From assembly GCA_902627495.1 (NCBI GenBank), contig CACOJS010000006.1:1-64000 (forward strand): DNA of 64,000 bases, given 5' to 3'. A program made the translations under genes and the position numbers. Below, piece after piece: positions 46,910 to 55,994 of this stretch. This DNA comes from Hydrogenophilales bacterium (GTDB taxonomy: Bacteria > Pseudomonadota > Gammaproteobacteria > Burkholderiales > Eutrophovitaceae). A model generated the notes under the pieces. That model saw only the letters and a program-made list of their open reading frames with translations. It was not told the DNA's origin and ran no database searches. Position 1 is the stretch's first letter, and every line of letters starts with the position of its first letter.

Positions 46910-48121
46910 CTACTCCTTTTGAACCCTCATTCCGTCCTTCAGATTTCTCTGAGGATTATTAATAATTTCTAAACCAGGACTGAGTTTCCTCACTTCAATT
47001 TTTTCACCTATTTTTTCCCCTAAAAGGATTCGCATTTCTTTAACGTAACCTTGATCATAGATGAAAACAAAGTGGCCTGATTCTTTTTCTATCACCGCTG
47101 AAGGCAAAATTGCCATCACTGGGTTCTTCTCATTAGGGGGTATCTTTTTCTCTAGGAAGGCCACCTTAGCACTCATATCAGGAAGAATTCTTTCATCAAA
47201 TTCGTCAAAACGAATTTTTACAAGTACTGTAGCTTTTGATCTATCTACAGTCGGCACTATCCTTGATACGATGCCGTGAAAACGGTTCTTGGGAATGGCA
47301 TCTAATATAATTTCGCAGGGTTGGTCAACTTTGATTAGGTTAATATTGGACTCGGAAACATCAACCTCTACCTCTAATGTGTCCATATCGGCTATCGTAA
47401 CCACGGCTCCCTTGCTATCAGTTGCAGATGAAAAAGGGGTAATGTTGTCACCCACATTAGCAGTTTTGGTTAGAATTACCCCATCAAATGGAGCGGTAAT
47501 TACGGTTTGTTTGACAGCAATTTTAGCAGCTTCGATAGATGCGGTAGCCGATCTCACACTAGCTTTTAGTGCATCGATACTTGCCTTCGCTTTCTCCAGA
47601 CGACTAAAACTCGCATCATACTGGGCCTGTGATATAAATTTTTTTTCAAGGAGGTCTTTGGACCTATCAAGATTTTGTTCGGCTTCTCGAAGCTCAGCAT
47701 AACTCTGTTGTAAGTTCGCCTCGGCAACATTATGCAGTGCAAGGGCTTGTCGATAAGCGGCCTCAACATCATCTTTCTCTAATCTGGCTATTATTTCACC
47801 TTTTTTTACTTTACTTCCCTCCAATACACCAAGCCACTCTAAACGCCCTTGGGCTTTTGACGATAGGGATGCTTTGCGTTGGGGCACCACGTAACCAGAT
47901 GCATTTAATATGGTATATTTTTTTGAGGGGTACACAATTGCTACTGTAGTTACAGTAATTTTTTGATCCGCTGAGAAGTAACTAGAGAATAAACCGAATC
48001 CTAAAATTATGGATAGCCCTCCCAGGATGAATTTTTGGGTACGACCCTTTCTACTTTGAATTATTTTCTCGGACGTTTGGTTTCTGTTGATTCTGAGTTT
48101 AGTTAAATTTGGGGATGACAT
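46910..48121 (-). CDS. Periplasmic adaptor (HlyD/MacA-like membrane fusion protein)
   Basis: The 403-residue protein has one N-terminal membrane segment (about 30-50), then the split biotinyl-lipoyl domain (GYVVPQRKASLSSKAQGRLEWL and VITAPFDGVILTKTANVGDNI). A coiled-coil hairpin rich in Ala, Glu and Gln (about 120-195) joins the two halves, and a beta-barrel domain follows. It would connect the inner-membrane ABC pump to an outer-membrane channel. First gene of the four-gene cassette, similar in order to MacAB/DevBCA systems. No TolC gene is present here. Confidence 0.88.
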   Translation of the reverse strand: MSSPNLTKLRINRNQTSEKIIQSRKGRTQKFILGGLSIILGFGLFSSYFSADQKITVTTVAIVYPSKKYTILNASGYVVPQRKASLSSKAQGRLEWLGVLEGSKVKKGEIIARLEKDDVEAAYRQALALHNVAEANLQQSYAELREAEQNLDRSKDLLEKKFISQAQYDASFSRLEKAKASIDALKASVRSATASIEAAKIAVKQTVITAPFDGVILTKTANVGDNITPFSSATDSKGAVVTIADMDTLEVEVDVSESNINLIKVDQPCEIILDAIPKNRFHGIVSRIVPTVDRSKATVLVKIRFDEFDERILPDMSAKVAFLEKKIPPNEKNPVMAILPSAVIEKESGHFVFIYDQGYVKEMRILLGEKIGEKIEVRKLSPGLEIINNPQRNLKDGMRVQKE

Positions 48122-48189
48122 TTCATTTTTGTTGGCCGGTAAGGTTGGAGAGATTAATTTAAATTTTTAAGTGTCAGTTTAGTATCTTT

Positions 48190-49842
48190 TTAATTTTTGT
48201 CGTCTTTTTCTTTTGTGGTACAAATCTTTCTTCCCTCTGAAATGGCTTCTAATAAAGATGGCATTTCAGTAGTATTTTGATTACTTAAAATTTTTAGATT
48301 ATTTAGAAACTTTTTTATTTTAATCGGCAACCCCGAGATTATCACCTCATTTCCGTTTTCATCTGCAAAATTAATTAGGTTAGCAATTTCCATAGCTACT
48401 GTTGTATCTAAGAAAGTAGAGTTTTTAAAGTGCAGTATTTGCACTTCATACTTTGATAACAGAGCTAAAATGACAGATAGCTTTTTCGCAGACGAAAAGG
48501 AATGTGAGCCGTTAAACTCTACTATACCAATGAGTTGGTTAGTTCCCCTTATTACTTTTAATTCTTCGCTTGATAGAAACTCGTCAATATGATTTCCAGG
48601 TAGATGGGTTTTTAAGCTACCTAATTCAAGGCTCTCTTGTCTTTTCGATGTTAATAAAAATTGGATAATTAACCCAAATCCCACGGCTGTTATCAGGTCG
48701 ACCAGAACAGTAACTATTAATACACTCAACATTACAGTCACTCCCTCTAAGTCATTCCGGTTCAGACGTTTTAAGTAATTCCAATCGATGATATCCCAAC
48801 CGACCTTAAGAAGTATTCCTGCGAGGACAGCGAGGGGAATGTTTTCTGCTATGGGGGCAACTCCAAGCATCATTGCTCCTAAGACCATGGCGTGTAATAT
48901 GCCCGATAATTTTGTTCGCCCTCCAGCTTTTATATTTACTACAGTCCTCATAGTGGCTCCTGCCCCGGGAAGACCTCCGAAAAGACCTGAAGCCATATTC
49001 CCTATACCTTGTCCGACCAACTCTTTATTTGGGTTATGTTGAGTTCGTGTCAAATTGTCTGCTACAAGCGATGTCAATAGGCTATCAATGGTTCCAAGAG
49101 TAGCAATTACTAGTGCTGATCCAACTAGGTGGGGTAATTGAGAGACCGTAATGTTAGGTATGTTGAACATGGGGATGGTCTGGGGAATTTCGCCTATTCT
49201 TGGAACGTCGGCTATGAAAAAGAACCCTATTGTGGTTCCTACCACTAAAGCAATAAGTGGTGGTGGGGCCAGTGGTTGCATTTTTCTTGGAATAACTAAC
49301 ATTGTGAGAAGTGCGATAAGCCCTAGACAACTAGCATTCATATCTGGTGAAGAAAGAGCCACAGGCAGCTCCTTAAGAGCCGCAATAATGCCTTCATTAG
49401 CTTGAGGGTGGCCGAGAAATGAGGACAATTGAATTATGATGATGATGCAGCCGATACCACTCATAAAACCAGAAATAACGGGGAATGGAATTTGGGCTAC
49501 ATATCTTCCCCATCCAATAATTCCGAAAACAATTTGTATAGAGCCACCCAAAATAACTACTGCAAATGCTAGTGCAGGATCGCTACTGTATTGCATTACT
49601 ATTGCGGTCATTACGACGGTCATAGGGCCAGTTGGTCCAGAAACCTGGGTAGGTGTTCCACCAAACACAGCAGCAAAGAAACCAACTAGTATTGCCCCAT
49701 ACAAACCAGCAGCAGGTCCTACTCCGGACGCCACGCCGAAGGCTAGGGCCAAGGGTAAAGCTACCACTGCCGCGGTCAGTCCTCCGTATATATCACCTCT
49801 TAGGTTACTAAGAATTAATAGAGGGTTATATTTTTCCAACAT
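48190..49842 (-). CDS. SulP-family anion transporter with STAS domain
   Basis: The 550-residue protein has 10-14 hydrophobic segments and the SulP N-terminal signature GDIYGGLTAAVVALPLALAFG, with VSGPTGPMTVVMTAI as the family anion-site helix. NMASGLFGGLPGAGATMRTVVNIKAGGRTKLSG is the other conserved block. The C-terminal 110 residues form a STAS domain (VEFNGSHSFSSAKKLS). Members carry sulfate, bicarbonate or dicarboxylates; with no carbonic anhydrase or sulfate gene beside it the substrate is open. Confidence 0.9.
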   Translation of the reverse strand: MLEKYNPLLILSNLRGDIYGGLTAAVVALPLALAFGVASGVGPAAGLYGAILVGFFAAVFGGTPTQVSGPTGPMTVVMTAIVMQYSSDPALAFAVVILGGSIQIVFGIIGWGRYVAQIPFPVISGFMSGIGCIIIIIQLSSFLGHPQANEGIIAALKELPVALSSPDMNASCLGLIALLTMLVIPRKMQPLAPPPLIALVVGTTIGFFFIADVPRIGEIPQTIPMFNIPNITVSQLPHLVGSALVIATLGTIDSLLTSLVADNLTRTQHNPNKELVGQGIGNMASGLFGGLPGAGATMRTVVNIKAGGRTKLSGILHAMVLGAMMLGVAPIAENIPLAVLAGILLKVGWDIIDWNYLKRLNRNDLEGVTVMLSVLIVTVLVDLITAVGFGLIIQFLLTSKRQESLELGSLKTHLPGNHIDEFLSSEELKVIRGTNQLIGIVEFNGSHSFSSAKKLSVILALLSKYEVQILHFKNSTFLDTTVAMEIANLINFADENGNEVIISGLPIKIKKFLNNLKILSNQNTTEMPSLLEAISEGRKICTTKEKDDKN

Positions 49843-49887
49843 TTATTTATAGCCCGAGCCTTGGTAATTACTTAAGAAGCCGTGATT

Positions 49888-50415
49888 TTACCTTATTAAT
49901 TCCCCAATTACCTTTTTTACCTCTGAGCTGTCCCAGGAAAGTTCTCCCAGAGCTTGGAATTTTATATTACCTTTTTTATCTAGAATATAGGTTACTGGAA
50001 GTCCTCTCTTGACCCACAAATCATTAGATAGCTTTTTTTTGTCTAAATAAATATCGAAGGTATCTGGTAATGTTTCTGAAAAGCTGGTGACTTTATTCAG
50101 GCTTTCACCGAAATTCACCAGGATTAGCTTAAATGGTTTTTTTTGAAAAGACTTAGCTAGACGAATTAAGGAGGGCATTTCCTTTACACACGGTGCACAC
50201 CAAGTTGCCCAGAAATTAATAACCACTACGTTACCAGTGAATGTATCAATACTAAATTCCTCTCCTTTTATATTCTCAAAAATGAGTATTGGTGTTTTTT
50301 TTTCAGTATCCCAAGTTTTTAGTTTACTGGAGTCACTTATAGCAGGTTCCGCAAATCCGAGAAGAATAACCATAAAACTGATCATTAGGATTGATGCACT
50401 AAGATCTCGGTACAT
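49888..50415 (-). CDS. TlpA/ResA-like periplasmic thioredoxin-family protein
   Basis: About 175 residues. A hydrophobic signal or anchor segment (SASILMISFMVILLGFAEPAIS) is followed by a thioredoxin-like domain with NFWATWCAPCVKEMPSL as CXXC active site and the cis-Pro in RGLPVTYILD. Such proteins reduce periplasmic disulfides, often for cytochrome c maturation. ATG at 50415, six bases after the aceE stop and with GGAAAG upstream, is preferred over an ATG at 50433 that overlaps aceE. The DsbD-like protein at 17-19 kb could be its electron donor. Confidence 0.87.
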   Translation of the reverse strand: MYRDLSASILMISFMVILLGFAEPAISDSSKLKTWDTEKKTPILIFENIKGEEFSIDTFTGNVVVINFWATWCAPCVKEMPSLIRLAKSFQKKPFKLILVNFGESLNKVTSFSETLPDTFDIYLDKKKLSNDLWVKRGLPVTYILDKKGNIKFQALGELSWDSSEVKKVIGELIR

Positions 50416-50420
50416 TTTCG

Positions 50421-53111
50421 CTAAGCTTTCCATGGATCTTGACGGTTGGTTGAAATTTTATATTTTTGCATCGCGTTTTTTACAACATCTTGGTCAAATT
50501 GTCCATCATCTGCTAGGGCTTTTAGGGAGGCTACGGTAATATGCCTGCTATCCACTTCGAAGAAATCTCTCAATTTTTCTCTGGTGTCACTTCGGCCATA
50601 TCCGTCTGTTCCCAGTGTGATATACCTTCTCCCGACCCAAGGCCGAATGAGTTCAGATACGGTTCGCATATAATCTGTTGCTGCTATGGCTGGTCCTGAC
50701 GCGTCTTGTAAACAATTTTCCACCCAAGACTTTACTGGCTTAATACCTGGGTTTAATCGATTTTTTCTGTCAGCCTCTAACCCATTCCTTTGTAGCTCAG
50801 TAAAACTCGTAATGCTCCAAACGTCACTTGAAACTCCCCAGTCTTTTTGTAACAAGTCAGACGCATCTAGTATCTGTCTCAGAATCACGCCAGATCCTAA
50901 TAGTTGAACATTTAGATTCTTTGATGCAGATTTATTTTTAGATTGGGCTATTCTATACATTCCTTTAATAATTCCCTCCTCTGACCCCTTTGGCAGCTTG
51001 GGGTGGGGATAGTTTTCATTCATTACAGTTATGTAATAAAAAATGTCTTCTTCCTTTTTCAACATGCGACGGATACCGTCTTGCACTACCACTGCTAGCT
51101 CATAGCCAAAAGCTGGGTCGTATGCCACGCAATTTGGTACTGTAGACATCAATAAATGACTGGATCCATCTTCATGTTGTAGACCCTCACCAGATAAAGT
51201 GGTTCTTCCAGCTGTTGCACCTATTAAGAATCCCCTTGCTCGAGAGTCACCTGCAGCCCAAATTAAATCACCGATTCGCTGAAAGCCAAAGCATGAGTAG
51301 AATATATAAAATGGCAACGTTTGAATGTTATGTGCGGAATATGAGGTTGCAGCTGCTAGCCAAGAAGATATTGCTCCGGCCTCTGTAATGCCTTCCTCCA
51401 AAATTTGACCGTTGCTAGATTCTTTGTAATAAAGAAGTTCGTCTTTATCTTCGGGTTCATAAAGTTGACCAAATGGTGAATAGATTGCGATCTGTCTAAA
51501 CAGGGCTTGCATACCAAATGTTCTGGCCTCATCAGCTACAATAGGCACGATATTCTTGCCAGTTTTTTTGTCCTTAAGCATTTCGGCAAGCATGTTGACA
51601 AAAATCATTGTTGTCGACTGTTTTCTAGTACCTGAGCCTTCTAGAATCCTAGAAAATTTGGGTTCTGGAAGACCCAATTGAGTGTCTGACGACGAGTATC
51701 GTTTGGGAACGTATCCGCCAAGCTTTTTACGCTGCCCATGCATGTATTTCATAACCTCACTATCATCTGAGGGTTTGATGAATCGTAAATTTTCTACATC
51801 ATCATTTGAAATTTCTAGATCGAATCTATCTCTAAAAGCAAGTAGAGCATCTAACTCCAATTTTTTTTGTTGATGAGCTCCCATTTTACCTTGACCCCAG
51901 TGACCCATTCCGAACCCTTTTTTTGTTTGTGCCAAAATGACGGTTGGTTTTTCTTTAGTTGAAATTGCCTCTGCATAGGCCGAATAAATTTTTATTGGAT
52001 CATGTCCCCCGCGTTGTAACTGGTCGATATCTTTATCAGACAAATTCTGAACCAGATTGCGGAGCTCGGGATACTTATGGAAAACATGCTCTCTATTAAA
52101 CCTTCCATCCATTGCTGCGTAAGTTTGTAGTTCCCCGTCCACCATTTCATGTAGTCGCTTAAGAATTAAATTGTCTTTATCTTTGGCGAATAGGGGATCC
52201 CAGTTTGATCCCCATAATACTTTCAAAACCCTCCAGCCTGCTCCAGCAAATAATCTTTCTAACTCTTGTATTATCGAACCATTACCCCTTACTGGACCGT
52301 CAAGTCTCTGTAGATTACAGTTAACCACAAAAATTAGGTTATCCAGTTTTTCACGACATGCCAATGATAATGCCGCAAGAGACTCGGGTTCATCCATTTC
52401 CCCATCTCCGACAAAACACCATACTTTACGATATGATGTTTCGCATATCTCTCTGTTTTGGAGGTACTTCATAAATCTTGCTTGGTAGATAGCGTTTATC
52501 GGGCCTAGACCCATGGAGCCGGTTGGGAATTGCCAGAAATCTGGCATTAGCCATGGGTGGCAGTAGGAAGACAGTCCATTACCATCTGATTCTTGGCGGT
52601 AGCGGTCGAGTTGGGTTTCTGTTAGGCGTCCTTCCAAAAAGGCTCTCGCGTAGACACCAGGAGCTGAGTGTGGTTGAAAATACACGCAATCCCCGTCACG
52701 ACCTGCTTTAAAAAAGTGGTTAAAACCAACTTCGAATAGATCAGCTGATGACGCATAAGTTGCGATGTGTCCACCGAGTTCAGAGTATGTTCGATTGGCT
52801 TTCACTACCATGGCCAGAGCGTTCCATCTGACGAGTGCAGAGATTGTTCTTTCTAAAGTGATATTCCCTGGAAAAACTGGCTGTGTTTCAGCACTGATGG
52901 AATTTAAGTAGGGAGAACTTAGAGTCGATGGAAGTTGAACACGTTGCTCCCGGGCTCGATTCAATAAATTTTGTAAAATGAAGGTAGCCCGATCGTTCCC
53001 CTCGATTTCAATGATTTGTTGGAAGGCATCAACCCATTCAGCCGTTTCGATTGGGTCAGTATCCTCGACCATACCCATCTTTAGACCGATAGGTTTTTTT
53101 TTTTCTGTCAT
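50421..53111 (-). CDS. aceE: Pyruvate dehydrogenase E1 component, homodimeric
   Basis: The 896-residue enzyme is close to E. coli AceE (887). It decarboxylates pyruvate with ThDP and passes the acetyl group to E2. Visible marks are the E1 N-terminal DTDPIETAEWVDAFQQII, the ThDP motif VGDGEMDEPESLAAL with the Asn in NCNLQRLDGPVRGNG, and the C-terminal domain TLGTDGYGRSDTREKLRDFF. The partners aceF and lpd do not follow; the next gene is a TlpA-like thioredoxin. It is divergent from an Lrp-family regulator 165 bases away, a plausible controller. Confidence 0.95.
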   Translation of the reverse strand: MTEKKKPIGLKMGMVEDTDPIETAEWVDAFQQIIEIEGNDRATFILQNLLNRAREQRVQLPSTLSSPYLNSISAETQPVFPGNITLERTISALVRWNALAMVVKANRTYSELGGHIATYASSADLFEVGFNHFFKAGRDGDCVYFQPHSAPGVYARAFLEGRLTETQLDRYRQESDGNGLSSYCHPWLMPDFWQFPTGSMGLGPINAIYQARFMKYLQNREICETSYRKVWCFVGDGEMDEPESLAALSLACREKLDNLIFVVNCNLQRLDGPVRGNGSIIQELERLFAGAGWRVLKVLWGSNWDPLFAKDKDNLILKRLHEMVDGELQTYAAMDGRFNREHVFHKYPELRNLVQNLSDKDIDQLQRGGHDPIKIYSAYAEAISTKEKPTVILAQTKKGFGMGHWGQGKMGAHQQKKLELDALLAFRDRFDLEISNDDVENLRFIKPSDDSEVMKYMHGQRKKLGGYVPKRYSSSDTQLGLPEPKFSRILEGSGTRKQSTTMIFVNMLAEMLKDKKTGKNIVPIVADEARTFGMQALFRQIAIYSPFGQLYEPEDKDELLYYKESSNGQILEEGITEAGAISSWLAAATSYSAHNIQTLPFYIFYSCFGFQRIGDLIWAAGDSRARGFLIGATAGRTTLSGEGLQHEDGSSHLLMSTVPNCVAYDPAFGYELAVVVQDGIRRMLKKEEDIFYYITVMNENYPHPKLPKGSEEGIIKGMYRIAQSKNKSASKNLNVQLLGSGVILRQILDASDLLQKDWGVSSDVWSITSFTELQRNGLEADRKNRLNPGIKPVKSWVENCLQDASGPAIAATDYMRTVSELIRPWVGRRYITLGTDGYGRSDTREKLRDFFEVDSRHITVASLKALADDGQFDQDVVKNAMQKYKISTNRQDPWKA

Positions 53112-53275
53112 TTTAATCCTGTAGTTTGATTGTCATCGCAGACTCCCTCGGCTGGCCTGGCGAGCCTACAAGGATCAATAATATCGCAATTTCACTAGAA
53201 TATAGTATTTTTTTTGCTATAGAAATCGTGTAAAATAACTTATTGTTTTTTTAAACAACAAAAAAAAAGCACAAT

Positions 53276-53764
53276 ATGCCGAATAAATCACTTGATATGG
53301 TGGATTGGAAAATTCTTGGTTGTTTACAAATAAACGCTAATATTAGTAATGTTGAGTTATCGAAAGAGGTTGGGTTATCTCCGTCCCCCTGTCTAGCAAG
53401 AGTTCGTCAATTGGAAAAGTCAGGGTACATTAGCCAATATGTTACGTTGCTAGATCCTATTAAAGTTGGACTTAAGGTTAGTGTGTTTATACAGGTAACT
53501 TTGGAAAGGCAAGTGGAAACTGCTTTGGAGCACTTTGAAAAGGCGGTTTTAGATCGAGCGGAGGTTATGGAGTGTTATCTAATGACAGGGGAGTCAGATT
53601 ATCTGCTTCGAGTCATGGTGGCAGATATCCAAGCTTTGGAGCAATTTATTCTTAATTTTTTATCAAAGGTGCCGGGAGTAGGAAATATCAAATCCAGTTT
53701 TTCTCTCAAACAGGTTAAGTATCAGACAGCTCTACCACTACCCAATCGAAATTACCAGGGATAG
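53276..53764 (+). CDS. Lrp/AsnC-family transcriptional regulator
   Basis: The 162-residue protein has the Lrp N-terminal HTH (LDMVDWKILGCLQINANISNVELSKEVGLSPSPCLARVRQLEKSGYI) and a C-terminal RAM/AsnC ligand domain (EVMECYLMTGESDYLLRVMV). It would bind DNA as an octamer-type assembly and respond to an amino acid. It is transcribed away from aceE. The 164-base gap between them is the most likely place for its operator, although I see no clear Lrp box there. The LOG gene follows three bases after its stop. Confidence 0.92.
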   Translation: MPNKSLDMVDWKILGCLQINANISNVELSKEVGLSPSPCLARVRQLEKSGYISQYVTLLDPIKVGLKVSVFIQVTLERQVETALEHFEKAVLDRAEVMECYLMTGESDYLLRVMVADIQALEQFILNFLSKVPGVGNIKSSFSLKQVKYQTALPLPNRNYQG

Positions 53765-53767
53765 ATT

Positions 53768-54325
53768 TTGCTTAAACCAATTGACAATTTATGTGTCTTT
53801 TGTGGATCAAACCAAGGATCAAATCCAGCTTTTGCGAGGATGGCTATTTTATTGGGAAAGTTTCTTGCGGACAATGATATACGGCTGGTTTTTGGGGGAG
53901 GTGATATGGGGTTAATGGGTTCAGTGTCAAAGGCAGTTAAGCTGGCTGGGGGAGAGGTATTAGGGGTTATTCCAAGACACTTACGTCATGAGAGCTCAGT
54001 TGTTTGCGAGAATGACGAATTGATAGTTGTTGACTCTATGCATAGACGAAAACAAAAAATGTATGACTTGGCTGATGCATTTCTAGTTTTGCCGGGGGGT
54101 ATAGGAACAATTGAGGAGGCTTTTGAAACATGGACTTGGTTGCAGCTCGGGCTGCATACTAAACCTATAGGGCTCCTCAATGTTGAAAACTTCTTTGATG
54201 AATTATTAGCGTTCTTGGATACAATGTTCAACGGGGGATTTTTAAAAAGTAATCACCGTGCACTACTGCATGTTGATTCAAAGATTGAAAACCTTATGCA
54301 AAAATTAGGTTATGCGGGCAAATAG
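53768..54325 (+). CDS. LOG-family protein (cytokinin riboside monophosphate phosphoribohydrolase-like)
   Basis: The 185-residue protein has the Rossmann-like LOG fold with LCVFCGSNQG at the start, GGGDMGLMGSVS, and the signature PGGIGTIEEAFETWTWLQLG near residue 112. Arg-Lys in MHRRKQKMY precedes it. Bacterial LOG proteins cleave nucleoside 5'-monophosphates to base and ribose phosphate. The start is TTG at 53768, with AGGGA just upstream in the end of the lrp gene; no ATG start is available without losing the first strand. Confidence 0.9.
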   Translation: MLKPIDNLCVFCGSNQGSNPAFARMAILLGKFLADNDIRLVFGGGDMGLMGSVSKAVKLAGGEVLGVIPRHLRHESSVVCENDELIVVDSMHRRKQKMYDLADAFLVLPGGIGTIEEAFETWTWLQLGLHTKPIGLLNVENFFDELLAFLDTMFNGGFLKSNHRALLHVDSKIENLMQKLGYAGK

Positions 54326-54345
54326 AGAAGGTGAGGTTTTGGTAA

Positions 54346-55095
54346 ATGAAAAAAAAAACAACTTACAGTGATATTAAATGTCTGACTTTTGATACTGGTG
54401 GAACAGTTTTGGATTGGCATAGTGGTTTCAGAGATGCTTTCAAAATGGTTGGCGAAAAATATGGAATAAAAAAAGATTGGGGGGCGATAGCAAATAAATT
54501 ACGAAAAAAATCCATGAATGCTATGTTGCAACTTGGTGAAACTGAGCCACCTGCATATAACTTTGATGGAGCACACAAATTTTGTTTAGATGAGGTTGTA
54601 GCTGAAGAAGAACTTTCTAGTTTCACTGAAGAGGACGCTGACTTTATCGCCTACGAGACTCCCCATAATTTTAAGTGCTGGCCTGACTTTCCAAGCAGTT
54701 TGGCTCGAATCCAAAAGAGTTATCTTGTATGCTCATTTACCATACTCAGTTATAGGCTGATTATTGATACGGCAAGAAAAAACAATATTGTTTGGGATGC
54801 AGTGTTTTCTTGTGAGGGGATCGGTAAATATAAAATGCTCCAAGAGCCTTACAATATAGTGGCCTCTCATTTGCAATTTAATCCGATAGAATGCTTAATG
54901 GTAGCGTGTCATCCATGGGACCTAGATGCGGCGAAGAAGGCTGGCTATCGGACTGCCTTCGTCAAAAGGCCGACTGAATGGGGTCAGGAGCCTCCCCCTT
55001 GGATGGGTGAGGGGCCTGACCAAAAGCGGGTTGATGAAGACTCTTACGATATTGTAGTGGATAATTTTTCGGACCTAGCAAATGTACTGTGCTGA
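54346..55095 (+). CDS. HAD-superfamily hydrolase, type II haloacid dehalogenase-like
   Basis: The 249-residue protein shows HAD motif I as LTFDTGGTVLDWHSG (nucleophilic Asp at about residue 16), motif II as a Ser/Thr in CSFTILS, Lys in GKYKMLQEPYN, and motif IV region MVACHPWDLDAAKKAGYRTAFVKRP. This last block is typical of bacterial type II haloacid dehalogenases, which remove halide from 2-haloacids, but many relatives have other phosphatase-like roles. A GAGG ribosome binding site lies before ATG 54346. Convergent with the crotonase gene. Confidence 0.85.
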   Translation: MKKKTTYSDIKCLTFDTGGTVLDWHSGFRDAFKMVGEKYGIKKDWGAIANKLRKKSMNAMLQLGETEPPAYNFDGAHKFCLDEVVAEEELSSFTEEDADFIAYETPHNFKCWPDFPSSLARIQKSYLVCSFTILSYRLIIDTARKNNIVWDAVFSCEGIGKYKMLQEPYNIVASHLQFNPIECLMVACHPWDLDAAKKAGYRTAFVKRPTEWGQEPPPWMGEGPDQKRVDEDSYDIVVDNFSDLANVLC

Positions 55096-55113
55096 ATGAA
55101 ATTCCAGTAGAAT

Positions 55114-55977
55114 TTATTCGAATTTGCGTTTTTTCCACCATGGGTAAAAGGCAGGCATGTCTCTCGTCGGTGTTTCACGAAATTTAGGGTCCCTTTTTTC
55201 CAAAAAGGAATCTATTCCTTCTATTCCATCTTTCGATATTCCTCTGTCTTGAATCCCGCGTGAATCAATTTTATGAGCTTCCATGGGGTGATCAGCTCCG
55301 AGCATTTTCCATAGCATTTGTCGAGTTAAGGCAAGTGAGACAGGAGCAGATTGTTGTATAAGCTCATTTGCTATTTCCTCAGCCCTTGATATAAGGCTTT
55401 CAGGGGGAGTGATTTCACTCACCAACCCACCAGTCAAAGCTTCGTGGTGATCAAATATTTTGCCCGACAGGCACCATTCTAACGCTTTCGAGATTCCTAC
55501 AATTCTTGGTAGGAACCAGCTAGAGCAGGCCTCAGGCACAACACCACGATTAGTAAAGACAAAACCAAAACGAGCCTTAGTTGAGGCAATCCTAACATCC
55601 ATGGGAAGTTGCATAGTTACCCCTATTCCGACTGCTGCCCCATTTACCGCACATATCAGCGGTTTTTTACAATCAAACAATTTTAAAGTTAGTAAACCAC
55701 CTCTATCAGGAGCAATACCATTTATTTTGTCTTTACGATTTTTATAATCAAAAGTTTTCCCTTCTCCAGACAATTCGGCTCCTGCACAAAACGCCGATCC
55801 AGCTCCGGTGAAAATTATGGCCCCTATCGATTCGTCGGCATCTGCTCTCTCAATTACATCGATTAACTCAAAGCACATTTCCGTCGTAAAGGCATTTAGC
55901 TTAGATGGCCGGTCTAATGTAACAGTAAGCACCTTATTGTTAGCAGCAACTGAAATTGTTTTATATGGGCTGTCCAT
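55114..55977 (-). CDS. Enoyl-CoA hydratase/isomerase (crotonase) family protein
   Basis: A 287-residue crotonase. The oxyanion-hole segments are FTGAGSAFCAGAEL (about 55-68) and VNGAAVGIGVTM (about 110-121), and the second acid lies in RGVVPEACSSWFLPRIVG. The C-terminal helix pattern is normal. It acts on acyl-CoA substrates, as hydratase, isomerase or related lyase. Located 17 bases downstream of the isopropylmalate-type dehydrogenase gene and probably cotranscribed with it and the epoxide-hydrolase-like gene. Confidence 0.87.
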   Translation of the reverse strand: MDSPYKTISVAANNKVLTVTLDRPSKLNAFTTEMCFELIDVIERADADESIGAIIFTGAGSAFCAGAELSGEGKTFDYKNRKDKINGIAPDRGGLLTLKLFDCKKPLICAVNGAAVGIGVTMQLPMDVRIASTKARFGFVFTNRGVVPEACSSWFLPRIVGISKALEWCLSGKIFDHHEALTGGLVSEITPPESLISRAEEIANELIQQSAPVSLALTRQMLWKMLGADHPMEAHKIDSRGIQDRGISKDGIEGIDSFLEKRDPKFRETPTRDMPAFYPWWKKRKFE

Positions 55978-55994
55978 TCTGTATCTCCCGTTTT

